Below are positions 1-6,467 of a stretch of 11,136 nt of DNA, one piece after another. Where the stretch lies: positions 1 through 11,136 of the forward strand of contig JBOFIT010000031.1 of NCBI GenBank assembly GCA_051650305.1. Reading direction: 5' to 3'. The notes under the pieces are model-generated. The model made no database searches. It saw only the letters and a program-made list of their open reading frames with translations, and was not told where the DNA came from. The stretch's first letter is position 1. Every line of letters begins with the position of its first letter. A program made the translations under genes and the position numbers. The DNA is from JBOFDK01 sp051650305. Lineage in GTDB: Bacteria > Bacillota > Clostridia > Lachnospirales > Cellulosilyticaceae.

Positions 1-201
1 AAAAATATACGAGATCTTGTAGATACAGGAAACTACTGGGAGTTAGAGATAGAAAGTATGCATCGCATCATCAACAAAGACAAGAAAAAGAATGCAAAAG
101 GGGATATAGGTGCATGGAACTATGCGCTTAAAGTAATGCCACAGCATCAAAAAGACTCTCCAATACAGGAGAGTTATGTAGAAATCATTCTAGAGCCATA
201 A
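1..201 (+). CDS. C-terminal end of an unrecognised protein (partial)
   Basis: An open frame enters from the left edge and ends at TAA 199-201, giving the last 66 residues. The tail is polar and mixed-charge, includes NYWELEIESMHRIINKD and a lysine-rich patch, and ends in YVEIILEP. It has no membrane segment or signal that I can see. Codon use resembles the rest of the window and no competing frame covers the stretch. I do not recognise the family. A perfect hairpin 71 bp after the stop fits the end of this transcript. The start and most of the protein lie outside the window. Confidence 0.6.
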   Translation, partial: KNIRDLVDTGNYWELEIESMHRIINKDKKKNAKGDIGAWNYALKVMPQHQKDSPIQESYVEIILEP

Positions 202-272
202 GTAGGTGAGTAAATTTCTAAAAAGAGTTTTAAAATAGGTAGAGCTGGGGTATAATAAAAGAAAATAAGACA

Positions 273-320
273 AATAGCTTAGATGCGGGAACATCTAAGC
301 TATTCTAAAACAGTTTTTTT
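273..320 (+). terminator. Hairpin with spaced T-run after the first partial gene
   Basis: A perfect 13-bp stem pairs 273-285 (AATAGCTTAGATG) with 292-304 around the loop CGGGAA. A T7 run follows at 314-320, about nine bases after the stem, which is farther than in an ideal intrinsic terminator. It is most likely the terminator of the upstream gene. Confidence 0.6.
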
Positions 321-371
321 ATTAAGGACTAGATTTTGGAATATACAGGTCTTACAAAATAAGCAATTTAT

Positions 372-411
372 AAAAAATAAGGTACATTTGAAGATGGGGC
401 CTTATTTTTTT
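372..411. terminator. Bidirectional intrinsic terminator
   Basis: The arm AAAAAATAAGG (372-382) pairs with CCTTATTTTTT (400-410), with a 17-base loop holding a small CAT/ATG inner pairing. The arms carry A-runs on one side and T-runs on the other, so the element ends transcripts from either direction. It overlaps the TAA stop (402-404) of the small minus-strand gene, and on that strand it is followed by the T-rich sequence ATTTTTTATAAA. Confidence 0.7.
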
Positions 412-569
412 GTGTTTATTTTTAATCCCACACCATGGTGGTCAATTTTTGCTTCAATATTCATTTCAGAAACTTTATCAGTCTTAGAAGTTAGGCGTAG
501 TAAAGTTACAGTAACACCTACACCTAGAATTAAAATGGTAATTGCAAAACTTATCATTAGTATACTCAA
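402..569 (-). CDS. Small hydrophobic peptide, candidate type I (holin-like) toxin
   Basis: The frame gives a 55-aa protein if it starts at TTG 569-567. I chose this start because the strong SD AGGAAGGAG (586-578) lies 8 bases before it. ATG starts in the same frame at 614 (70 aa) and 683 (93 aa) have no good SD. After MSILMISF the protein has one hydrophobic segment of about 22 residues (roughly 3-25), then a basic RLTSK stretch and a soluble tail ending GVGLKINTKK. The sequence around the start, ELLSILMISFAITIL, resembles the E-LSLMI-FA pattern of putative holin-like toxins of the TxpA/BsrG group (Hol_Tox). An extended -10 promoter, a leader of about 115 bases with hairpins, and a terminator on the stop codon support a real, separately transcribed gene. 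The toxin role is inferred; a plain small membrane protein remains possible. Confidence 0.55.
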   Translation of the reverse strand: MSILMISFAITILILGVGVTVTLLRLTSKTDKVSEMNIEAKIDHHGVGLKINTKK

Positions 570-577
570 TAGTTCTA

Positions 578-586
578 CTCCTTCCT
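578..586 (-). promoter_or_regulatory. SD that decides the TTG start of the small minus-strand gene
   Basis: On the minus strand AGGAAGGAG ends 8 bases before TTG 569-567. The ATG codons at 614 and 683 have no comparable SD. Bases AGGAA could pair with UUCCU in the leader (around 627-623), which could mask the SD. Confidence 0.55.
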
Positions 587-620
587 GACCATAAAACTTA
601 TACCCGTGTTTCATAGCCCT

Positions 621-663
621 GGGAGGAACTGTTTTTAGAAAAACCCCCGCTCCCATCAAGCGG
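621..663 (-). promoter_or_regulatory. Leader with two mutually exclusive hairpins
   Basis: Read on the minus strand, hairpin A pairs CCGCT (663-659) with AGCGG (651-647) and is followed by GGGTTTTTCT, which looks like an intrinsic terminator. Hairpin B pairs GGGAG (654-650) with CTCCC (625-621) and has an inner stem GTTTTT/AAAAAC (644-639 with 636-631). Both use bases 650-651, so they cannot form together. This looks like an attenuator ahead of the small peptide gene. The role is inferred. Confidence 0.45.
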
Positions 664-690
664 TCAAAAATAATGTATATCAACTTTCCT

Positions 691-699
691 AGTATAACA
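691..699 (-). promoter_or_regulatory. Extended -10 promoter for the small minus-strand gene
   Basis: The minus strand reads TGTTATACT, an extended -10 (TG-N-TATACT). No good -35 hexamer lies 17 bases upstream, which extended -10 promoters tolerate. A start near 684 would give a leader of about 115 bases. Confidence 0.45.
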
Positions 700-747
700 T
701 AAATATGAGAGAATAAGGAAAAAAAGAATACAATCTAAAGACATCCG

Positions 748-776
748 TTTTATAAAATTTTCCAATAGGTTATAAT
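748..776 (+). promoter_or_regulatory. Possible promoter for the acetyltransferase-greA pair
   Basis: A perfect TATAAT lies at 771-776, 36 bases before the ATG at 813. The hexamer 17 bases upstream is TTTTAT, a weak match to TTGACA in an AT-rich stretch. The -10 is convincing and the -35 is not. Confidence 0.4.
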
Positions 777-812
777 ACATATAAAAGCAATAAACCTAGG
801 AGGAGACAGACC

Positions 813-1397
813 ATGACGGAAAAAGAAAAAGCACAATTAGGCCTACTTTATAATAATAATTATGATAAGCAGCTTATAAGTGAACGAACAGCTTGTAAGA
901 AAATATGTAGGGAATACAATACCTTAGAGATAGATGATTTTGAAGGTAGAGAAAGGGTTATAAGAAAGCTCGTCCATAAAATAGGGAGTGATTTCGTCAT
1001 AGAGCAACCTATGTATTGTGATTATGGATACAATATAGAGATAGGTAATAACTTCTATGCCAATCATAATCTTATCATTTTAGATGATGCCAAGGTGACC
1101 ATAGGGAATTATGTCTTTATAGGCCCTGATTGTGGGATTTATACGGCGGGGCATCCGATTGATGTAGAGCAGCGTAATGAAGGGCTGGAGTATGCGTATC
1201 CCGTAACGATTGGCAATAATGTATGGATAGGTGGAGGCGTAAAGATCGTGCCGGGGGTCACTATCGGAGACAATACGATTATAGGTGCGGGAAGTGTGGT
1301 GACGAAGGACGTACCATCAAATGTGATAGCAGCGGGGAATCCATGTAAGGTGATACGTGAGATTACTGAAGAGGATAAATATAAGTACAAGCAATAA
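813..1397 (+). CDS. maa: Maltose-type sugar O-acetyltransferase
   Basis: This 194-aa protein should transfer acetyl from acetyl-CoA to a hydroxyl of a sugar such as maltose, glucose or a galactoside. The N-terminal helical Mac domain (about 3-55) carries the hallmark LGLLYNNNYD. From about residue 70 it is a left-handed beta helix of hexapeptide repeats (IEIGNN, VTIGNY, VTIGNNVWIG, VTIGDNTIIGAGSV), as in LacA, NodL and Maa. H114 in TAGHP is the expected catalytic histidine, and the C-terminus has the usual AAGNPCKVIREI. Length is near the typical 185-205 residues. The ATG has a strong AGGAGG (798-803) nine bases upstream. greA follows after 24 bases, so the two are probably co-transcribed. 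The true sugar acceptor cannot be told from sequence, so the symbol is a family label. Confidence 0.9.
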   Translation: MTEKEKAQLGLLYNNNYDKQLISERTACKKICREYNTLEIDDFEGRERVIRKLVHKIGSDFVIEQPMYCDYGYNIEIGNNFYANHNLIILDDAKVTIGNYVFIGPDCGIYTAGHPIDVEQRNEGLEYAYPVTIGNNVWIGGGVKIVPGVTIGDNTIIGAGSVVTKDVPSNVIAAGNPCKVIREITEEDKYKYKQ

Positions 1398-1421
1398 GAA
1401 GGATAGAGGAGGAGAAAGGGT

Positions 1422-1898
1422 ATGCGAAATTTTTTGACACCAGAGGACATTAAGAAGATGCAAGAAGAGATCGAGCATCGTAAGGTTGTGGAGAGAAAGA
1501 GGCTGAATGAAGATGTGAAGGAAGCACGTGCACATGGGGATTTAAGTGAGAACTTCGAGTATAAGGCAGCGAAAAGAGAACGTGGCAAGAATGAAGGACG
1601 TATCAGATATCTAGAACGTATGATTAAGACTGCTAAGGTTATCTCAAGTGATAGTAAGGCTGATGAAGTAGGACTTGGTAAGACGGTGACCATTAAGTTT
1701 TTAGATGATGACTTCGAAGCTACGTACACTATGGTGACGACTATTGATACAGATGCCGTTAACAATAGAATTAGTATTGAATCACCACTGGGAAAGAAGC
1801 TTTTCAAGCATAAAGTAGGAGAGCAGATAGAGATCGAATCACCAGATGGAAGCTATACAGTAGAGATTATGGCCATAGAAGGCAATACTGACAATTAA
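1422..1898 (+). CDS. greA: Transcription elongation factor GreA
   Basis: GreA binds the secondary channel of RNA polymerase and triggers cleavage of backtracked RNA so that stalled elongation can resume. The 158-aa length is standard. The N-terminal antiparallel coiled coil (about 1-75) has the signature ARAHGDLSENFEYKAA at its tip, with the acidic pair D40 and E43 that coordinates the catalytic Mg2+. The C-terminal FKBP-like domain (about 80-155) has ISIESPLGKKLFKHKVGEQI. A purine-rich SD (AGAGGAGGAG, 1405-1414) lies seven bases before the ATG. It follows the acetyltransferase after 24 bases. I see no terminator between its stop and the next promoter. Many clostridia carry more than one GreA-family gene, so this may be one of several paralogues. 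Confidence 0.92.
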   Translation: MRNFLTPEDIKKMQEEIEHRKVVERKRLNEDVKEARAHGDLSENFEYKAAKRERGKNEGRIRYLERMIKTAKVISSDSKADEVGLGKTVTIKFLDDDFEATYTMVTTIDTDAVNNRISIESPLGKKLFKHKVGEQIEIESPDGSYTVEIMAIEGNTDN

Positions 1899-1922
1899 AA
1901 TATCAAGAATACTCAGATAAAG

Positions 1923-1951
1923 TTGACATCCACACAAATAAAAAATACTAT
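1923..1951 (+). promoter_or_regulatory. Sigma-A-type promoter of the TraB-CapA-decarboxylase-yaaR operon
   Basis: A perfect TTGACA (1923-1928) is followed by a 17-base spacer and TACTAT (1946-1951), an acceptable -10. Transcription would start near 1958, about 25 bases before the GTG start of the next gene. Confidence 0.7.
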
Positions 1952-1970
1952 TAAAGTATAAAGGTGAAAA

Positions 1971-1975
1971 GGAGG
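1971..1975 (+). promoter_or_regulatory. SD that supports a GTG start
   Basis: GGAGG lies seven bases before GTG 1983-1985. The next codons encode a lysine-rich, hydrophobic signal sequence, so the GTG is the natural start. Confidence 0.7.
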
Positions 1976-1982
1976 AAAAGAA

Positions 1983-3344
1983 GTGTTAAAGTTCAAAGGA
2001 AGTTTCAAAAAACCACTTATAACGGCACTACTCATCATAGGAACCCTCAATTTTTATGCACCATGTCAGGCAGATACAGTACAACGTCCAGATGATTGGG
2101 CATTAAGCGAATTATACGAAGCAGAGGTAAGCGGCATCTTGCCTCTAGATTGGCAGCAAACCTTACATCAGGTCATCACAGCAGACCAATTAAGGTACAT
2201 CATCAGAGGACTAGAAGAAAAGCTGGCATTAGCTGGCTTAGAAAAAGAAGTAGAGGTCGGCTATACATTAGGAACGACGAGACAGCAAGTATTAGAAGTG
2301 TACTATCAAGTACTTAGGCAATACGGGGAACAACTGGACTTAGGGAGTAATGCCATTACATATATGATAGACCATAAGATAGTAGCAGGAGATAAGGATG
2401 GCAACATCAATAATACAAAGCCTTGTACGGTACAGGAGGCTACACTTTTTGCCAATCGTTTACTAGGTCAGGTATACGATGTATTAGATGAAGGCTCTAA
2501 GGGTTATATGTGGGAGGTTACGAGAGGTAATCACACTGTTTATTTATTAGGCTCTGTACACTTATCTAACCAAGAATTATACCCTTTTAATGAGGACCTT
2601 AATGGGATTATCCAAAAAGTAGATAAAGTCGCTTTTGAAGTAGACTTCAATGACCAAAGAGGCATGGCGTATTTTTTACAAAAGCAGATGTACACAGGTG
2701 ATACGAATTTGAAAGCGGATTTACCTGAGGAGCTTTATAGGGATACGATACAGATTATGAAGGAGATAGGCTTATCAGAAGAGCAAGCCATTAAGTATAA
2801 ACCATGGGCCATTGCGAATCTTATACCAACTGTAAAAGTAGAAGAAGCACAGACAAGTACCCAAACTACAGGTACCCTTCCTACGGTGGATGCTTATATC
2901 TATACTAAAAGTCTTATAGCAGACAAAGAAATACTGGAGTTAGAGGGCTATGTCTTCCAAGCCGATATGTATGATGAGATGGCACTAGACTTACAAATCG
3001 GACGATTAGAAGAAAGCATCCAACTTTATAATGAAGAAACAGATGAAGAGACAGACGCCATTGATACGGCGATTTACTGGGGAGAAGCATTTAGAGAGGG
3101 AGATATAGAAGGGTTTACGTACTCCTATCCAAAAGATGAACTGCTTCAAGAAGAGGATGCATTTATGCAGATGCTTTTCTCAAAAAGAGATGAGCAAATG
3201 ACAAAGAAAGTCATCGAATACCTGCTTTCACCAGGAGATACAGATTATCTCGTGGTAGCAGGAGCAGGGCATATGATTGGTGAGCAGGGTATCGTAGCAC
3301 GCTTACAAAAATTAGGGTATCAAGTAAAGCCAGTTTATCATTAA
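1983..3344 (+). CDS. Exported TraB/GumN-family protein with SLH-like N-terminal region
   Basis: The 453-aa protein starts at GTG with an N-terminal signal peptide: basic K3-K10, a hydrophobic core at about 11-27 and likely cleavage after CQA (30). Residues about 36-165 look like two degenerate S-layer homology units (one around DDWALSELYEAEVSGIL, one around AITYMIDHKIVAGDKDG), which may hold it to the cell wall. From about 175 it is a TraB/GumN (PF01963, TIKI/EreA-like) domain: GSVH at 190-193, the conserved acid in FEVD (E219), LELEG near 318-322, KRDEQM at 401-406 and GAGH at 427-430 near the C-terminus. Family members with two G-x-x-H motifs include TIKI metalloproteases, so a surface hydrolase is plausible, but the bacterial substrate is unknown. 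It is first in a probable operon with the CapA-like protein 23 bases downstream. Confidence 0.8.
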   Translation: MLKFKGSFKKPLITALLIIGTLNFYAPCQADTVQRPDDWALSELYEAEVSGILPLDWQQTLHQVITADQLRYIIRGLEEKLALAGLEKEVEVGYTLGTTRQQVLEVYYQVLRQYGEQLDLGSNAITYMIDHKIVAGDKDGNINNTKPCTVQEATLFANRLLGQVYDVLDEGSKGYMWEVTRGNHTVYLLGSVHLSNQELYPFNEDLNGIIQKVDKVAFEVDFNDQRGMAYFLQKQMYTGDTNLKADLPEELYRDTIQIMKEIGLSEEQAIKYKPWAIANLIPTVKVEEAQTSTQTTGTLPTVDAYIYTKSLIADKEILELEGYVFQADMYDEMALDLQIGRLEESIQLYNEETDEETDAIDTAIYWGEAFREGDIEGFTYSYPKDELLQEEDAFMQMLFSKRDEQMTKKVIEYLLSPGDTDYLVVAGAGHMIGEQGIVARLQKLGYQVKPVYH

Positions 3345-3367
3345 GACGTATCATAGAGGGGGAAAAG

Positions 3368-4495
3368 ATGGGGAGAAGAAAGAGAAGAATTGTGACACTG
3401 ATGCTTGCGATGATGCTCGTACTCAGTGTAGCAGTACAAGGTGTGAATACTACTTATTACGTACCAGCAAACGTATTAGAATATCAAAGTTACTTTCATT
3501 ACAACCGTTTTTATCAAGCAATCATAGAAGAAAAAAACAAACAACAGCAAAGTACACAAGAACCAATACAGCAAGAAGACCCCACCATTACAATCTCAGC
3601 AGCAGGAGATGTAACACTTGGGTATTACTATGGTCAGAATGAATGGAACCGCTTTGATAAGGTAGCAGAAAAAGAAGGCATGGCTTACTTCTTTAAGAAT
3701 GTGGCACCTATATTTAAAGCAGATGATCTAACCATAGTCAATTTAGAAGGACCATTGACCACTGGGGGACAACGCGTAGATAAGAAGTTTGCTATGAAAG
3801 GTGAGCCTAGCTATACTCAGATTCTTTTAGATGGCGATGTAGAAGCAGTGAGCCTTGCGAATAATCATACCTATGACTATGGTACTGAAGGTTATAAACA
3901 AACCAAAGAGGCATTAACCAATGCAGGTATCGGCTACTTTGGAGAGGATGGCAACCATTATATGGAGGTCAATGGCATTAAGGTGGCACTTATCGGTGCG
4001 AAAGGCTGGGATAATAGTAAAGCTACTAAGGAAAAGCTTAGACAATCTTTAGAAGCAGTCAAAGAGAAGGCGGACCTAAGTATTGTGATGTTTCACTGGG
4101 GCATTGAACGTGAGTTTTATCCAAACAAAGTACAGAAAGACTTAGGTTACTATGCCATCGACCAAGGTGCAGACTTAGTACTTGGTTCACATCCTCACGT
4201 GGTACAAGGAATTGAAAAATACAAAGGAAAAAGCATCATTTATAGCTTAGGGAATTTCGCTTTTGGAGGGAATCGTAACCCTGATGATAAAGATAGCTTT
4301 ATCTATCAGGAGACTTTCAAATTGACGAAAGATGGTATACAGTCGGTGGCATCCAAAGTGATTCCATGCCGGATATCATCTACCACCAGCAGTAATAATT
4401 ATCAGCCGACGCCATTAGTAGGTGAAGACGCAGAAAAAGTAATGAATCGCATCATTAAGTACAGTAGTCAGTTTAACGAAAGTTATTTTAAATAA
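3368..4495 (+). CDS. CapA-family (PGA_cap) calcineurin-like metallophosphatase, membrane-anchored
   Basis: This 375-aa protein has a basic start (GRRKRR) and one hydrophobic segment (about 8-26) acting as an uncleaved anchor or signal. A polar Q/E-rich linker follows (about 53-71), and then a PGA_cap (PF09587) metallophosphatase domain from about 73 on the outer face. The expected motifs are present in order: AAGDV (78-82), NLEGPL (125-130), LANNHTYDYG (163-172), HWGIE (243-247), GSHPHVVQG (273-281) and YSLGNFAFGG (292-301). CapA/PgsA proteins act in poly-gamma-glutamate capsule assembly. No capB or capC partner lies nearby, so another envelope role is equally possible, and I give no symbol. 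SD GAGGGGG lies just upstream. The gene sits 23 bases after the TraB gene and 6 bases before the decarboxylase. Confidence 0.87.
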   Translation: MGRRKRRIVTLMLAMMLVLSVAVQGVNTTYYVPANVLEYQSYFHYNRFYQAIIEEKNKQQQSTQEPIQQEDPTITISAAGDVTLGYYYGQNEWNRFDKVAEKEGMAYFFKNVAPIFKADDLTIVNLEGPLTTGGQRVDKKFAMKGEPSYTQILLDGDVEAVSLANNHTYDYGTEGYKQTKEALTNAGIGYFGEDGNHYMEVNGIKVALIGAKGWDNSKATKEKLRQSLEAVKEKADLSIVMFHWGIEREFYPNKVQKDLGYYAIDQGADLVLGSHPHVVQGIEKYKGKSIIYSLGNFAFGGNRNPDDKDSFIYQETFKLTKDGIQSVASKVIPCRISSTTSSNNYQPTPLVGEDAEKVMNRIIKYSSQFNESYFK

Positions 4496-4501
4496 TCAGC
4501 A

Positions 4502-5941
4502 ATGAAAGAAGAAAGCGAGCACAACATGGAGGCACCATTATACGACGCATTAGTACATTATAGTAAGACCAAGCACCCTTTTCATATGCCAGGGCATAAG
4601 TTAGGAAGCTTTGGAGATATGAAGTCTCTTGACTTAACGGCACTGGATGTGACAGAGGCGAATGGGCTTGATAATCTTTATGAAGCAGAAGGCATCATAA
4701 AGGAGGCAATGGAGAAGCTGAGTGGATTTTATGGCTCAGAGGACACCATCATGCTTACCAATGGTTCCACAGCAGGTATTTTGGCAAGTATACTTACCCT
4801 CTGTAAGCCAGGGGAGAAACTTCTAGTGGCGAGGAATTGTCATCATAGTGTATGGCATGGACTTATCCTTTCAGGAGCGGTACCCATCTATATCAACCCT
4901 CAGTATGATGAAGATACTGGCTTACTTACCGTTCTTCCAAAAGAAGAGGTAGAAAGCGCATTAGAAAAGCACCCTGACTGTAAGGGCGCTATCATCGTAA
5001 GTCCAACGTATGAAGGGATTACTTCAGATGTAAAAGGCATTGCAGAAGTACTCCATAAAAAAGATAAGTGCCTCATCGTAGATGAAGCACATGGGGCGCA
5101 CTTTGAAGTCGCACCTTATTTTCCAGTAAGCAGTCTGAAATTAGGTGCAGATATCGTCATTCATAGTATGCACAAGACACTGCCGACCCTTACACAAAGT
5201 GCTTTATTGCACCTAGGAAGTAATCACGTATCAAAAGAGCAACTCATTAAAAGTTTGAGAATGGTACAGACAAGTAGCCCATCTTATGTCATGATGGCAG
5301 TTATGGATTATATGCGTGCTTATATACAGACACATAGAGAAGCGATAGAAAAAGACTATATCACACCTTTAGAAGCAAGTAGAGTAAGGCTTAAAGAAAT
5401 GAAGTACCTTACACTACTGGATCAAGAGAAGGATTATGATAAAGGGAAGCTGGTGGTATTTACCCACAGGAGTTCCATAGATGGTGAGACGTTAGCAACG
5501 TTACTTGAAGAGAAGTATCAGCTAGTGTGTGAGGCTACCTTACCTCAAGGTGTTATTTTAATGACTACTTTAGCAGATAATGAAAAGTCGCTCAAGTTAG
5601 TGACCGAAGCCCTTATAGAAATAGACCAGACATTAAGTAAGTGTGATGAAGATGTCGATACAATACAAGAGAGTGTCGATCTCGTACGAACGAGTAGGAC
5701 ATTAAGTCCTAGAGCGGTTTATTATAGTGAGACGACTAACCGAGAGGTAGAGATGTGTAAAGGGTATGTATGTAAAGAGCACATCATGATGTATCCACCA
5801 GGTATACCTCTTGTATGTATAGGTGAGGTGTTTAATGAAGAACATATCGCACTGATTAAAAGATGGCAGCATCGTTTAAAAGGGATTCACATAGAGAATG
5901 GTAACATTATTTGTAAAGTGGGTAGAAGTGATTTAGAATAA
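4502..5941 (+). CDS. PLP-dependent Orn/Lys/Arg decarboxylase family protein (YaaO/SpeA-like)
   Basis: A fold-type I, PLP-dependent amino-acid decarboxylase of the short Gram-positive class (479 aa, against over 700 for the E. coli inducible enzymes). Motifs in order: PFHMPGHKLG (26-35), GLDNLYEAEG (55-64), TNGSTAGI (86-93), SPTYEGITSD (167-176), VDEAHGAH (193-200, D194 contacting the PLP ring nitrogen) and HSMHKTLP (221-228, K225 forming the Schiff base). The C-terminal domain has the conserved YPPGIPLVCIGE near 430-443. The substrate could be arginine, lysine or ornithine, and the product would feed polyamine synthesis. The start is uncertain: ATG 4502 has no clear SD, and the in-frame ATG at 4526 (residue 9) has only a weak purine run before it. 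With 6 bases after CapA, translational coupling is likely. Followed by yaaR, as yaaO is in the Bacillus neighbourhood. Confidence 0.88.
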   Translation: MKEESEHNMEAPLYDALVHYSKTKHPFHMPGHKLGSFGDMKSLDLTALDVTEANGLDNLYEAEGIIKEAMEKLSGFYGSEDTIMLTNGSTAGILASILTLCKPGEKLLVARNCHHSVWHGLILSGAVPIYINPQYDEDTGLLTVLPKEEVESALEKHPDCKGAIIVSPTYEGITSDVKGIAEVLHKKDKCLIVDEAHGAHFEVAPYFPVSSLKLGADIVIHSMHKTLPTLTQSALLHLGSNHVSKEQLIKSLRMVQTSSPSYVMMAVMDYMRAYIQTHREAIEKDYITPLEASRVRLKEMKYLTLLDQEKDYDKGKLVVFTHRSSIDGETLATLLEEKYQLVCEATLPQGVILMTTLADNEKSLKLVTEALIEIDQTLSKCDEDVDTIQESVDLVRTSRTLSPRAVYYSETTNREVEMCKGYVCKEHIMMYPPGIPLVCIGEVFNEEHIALIKRWQHRLKGIHIENGNIICKVGRSDLE

Positions 5942-5951
5942 CAGTAAAGAT

Positions 5952-5957
5952 AGGGGG
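5952..5957 (+). promoter_or_regulatory. SD that moves the yaaR start to 5964
   Basis: AGGGGG abuts the ATG at 5958, leaving no spacing. It sits six bases before the in-frame ATG at 5964, so 5964 is the likelier start. Confidence 0.65.
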
Positions 5958-5963
5958 ATGCTT

Positions 5964-6410
5964 ATGGCTAATCTACAGATTAATCCAATGCAAATGCCAC
6001 AGCTCAAGGAATTAGTATCAAAGCAAGATGTACAGGTTGATAAAGGCTTTAAGTTTACCTTACTTAGCCATATAGAAGAATCAGAGCTACAAGATACCTT
6101 GAAGCGAATGATAGAGGATATCACAAGCCAAGGAAATAAAATAGCGAATCATATGGATGTAAGGGATGTAAGGCTTTATCGCAATATGGTTTCAGACTTT
6201 TTAGGTGAAGTAGTAGCGAATACCCATAAGTTTTCGAGAGATAACTTCCTTGATAGAAGAGGGCGCCATAGGGTATATGGGATTGTACGCCTCGTTAATC
6301 AAAAAATTGATGAGTTAGCAAGAGAGCTTATACGTGCTGAAAGCAATCATTTAGAGATACTTGAACGCGTAGGGGAAATCCAAGGCTTATTATTAGATAT
6401 TGTAACTTGA
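5964..6410 (+). CDS. yaaR: YaaR-family protein (DUF327)
   Basis: A 148-aa cytoplasmic, helix-rich protein of unknown function. I start it at ATG 5964 because the SD touches the earlier ATG at 5958. The family pattern is clear: an N-terminal variable part, YRNMVSDFLGEVV in the middle, RRGRHRVYGIVRLVNQKIDEL after it, and the closing EILERVGEIQGLLLDIVT. In Bacillus subtilis yaaR lies between yaaQ and holB, downstream of yaaO and tmk. Here it follows the yaaO-like decarboxylase directly after 22 bases, with tmk and yaaQ missing between. A hairpin terminator starts 5 bases after the stop, so it ends the operon. No enzymatic motif is visible. Confidence 0.85.
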   Translation: MANLQINPMQMPQLKELVSKQDVQVDKGFKFTLLSHIEESELQDTLKRMIEDITSQGNKIANHMDVRDVRLYRNMVSDFLGEVVANTHKFSRDNFLDRRGRHRVYGIVRLVNQKIDELARELIRAESNHLEILERVGEIQGLLLDIVT

Positions 6411-6414
6411 TGAC

Positions 6415-6444
6415 AAGAAGAGGTGTGGTACATCTCTTTTTTTC
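6415..6444 (+). terminator. Intrinsic terminator after yaaR
   Basis: AAGAGGTG (6418-6425) pairs with CATCTCTT (6431-6438), with one G-U pair, around the loop TGGTA, and is followed by T5 (6439-6443). The stem can extend by A-U and G-U pairs at its base. It separates yaaR from the kinase gene and covers the in-frame ATG at 6423, which argues against that codon as the kinase start. Confidence 0.75.
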
Positions 6445-6450
6445 ATAGAA

Positions 6451-6458
6451 AGAAAGGG
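6451..6458 (+). promoter_or_regulatory. SD that sets the kinase start at 6468
   Basis: AGAAAGGG lies nine bases before ATG 6468. The longer in-frame start at 6423 lies inside the terminator stem and would begin with an unlikely polar stretch. Confidence 0.65.
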
Positions 6459-6467
6459 TACGGCTTG

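Noticed and set aside
251..256. TATAAT as the promoter of a short plus-strand RNA ending at the 273-320 hairpin
   Set aside because: The -35 position holds TTTTAA and the RNA would be only about 60 bases. Without RNA data it is too weak to list as a feature.
283..588. A 101-codon open frame on the plus strand in the first gap
   Set aside because: Its start lies within the hairpin at 273-304, it has no SD, and it is antisense to the better supported small minus-strand gene.
1139..1807. A 222-codon open frame on the minus strand
   Set aside because: It lies antisense to the acetyltransferase and greA, both certain genes. Its Ser/Leu/Ile-rich, low-complexity product is typical of antisense reading and no SD was seen.
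3368..4495. Reading the CapA-like gene as part of a poly-gamma-glutamate capsule locus
   Set aside because: No capB, capC or capD-like gene lies next to it. The neighbours are a TraB protein and an amino-acid decarboxylase.
6423..6467. Longer start for the kinase at ATG 6423
   Set aside because: The ATG lies in the yaaR terminator stem and has no SD at the right distance. ATG 6468 has AGAAAGGG nine bases upstream.
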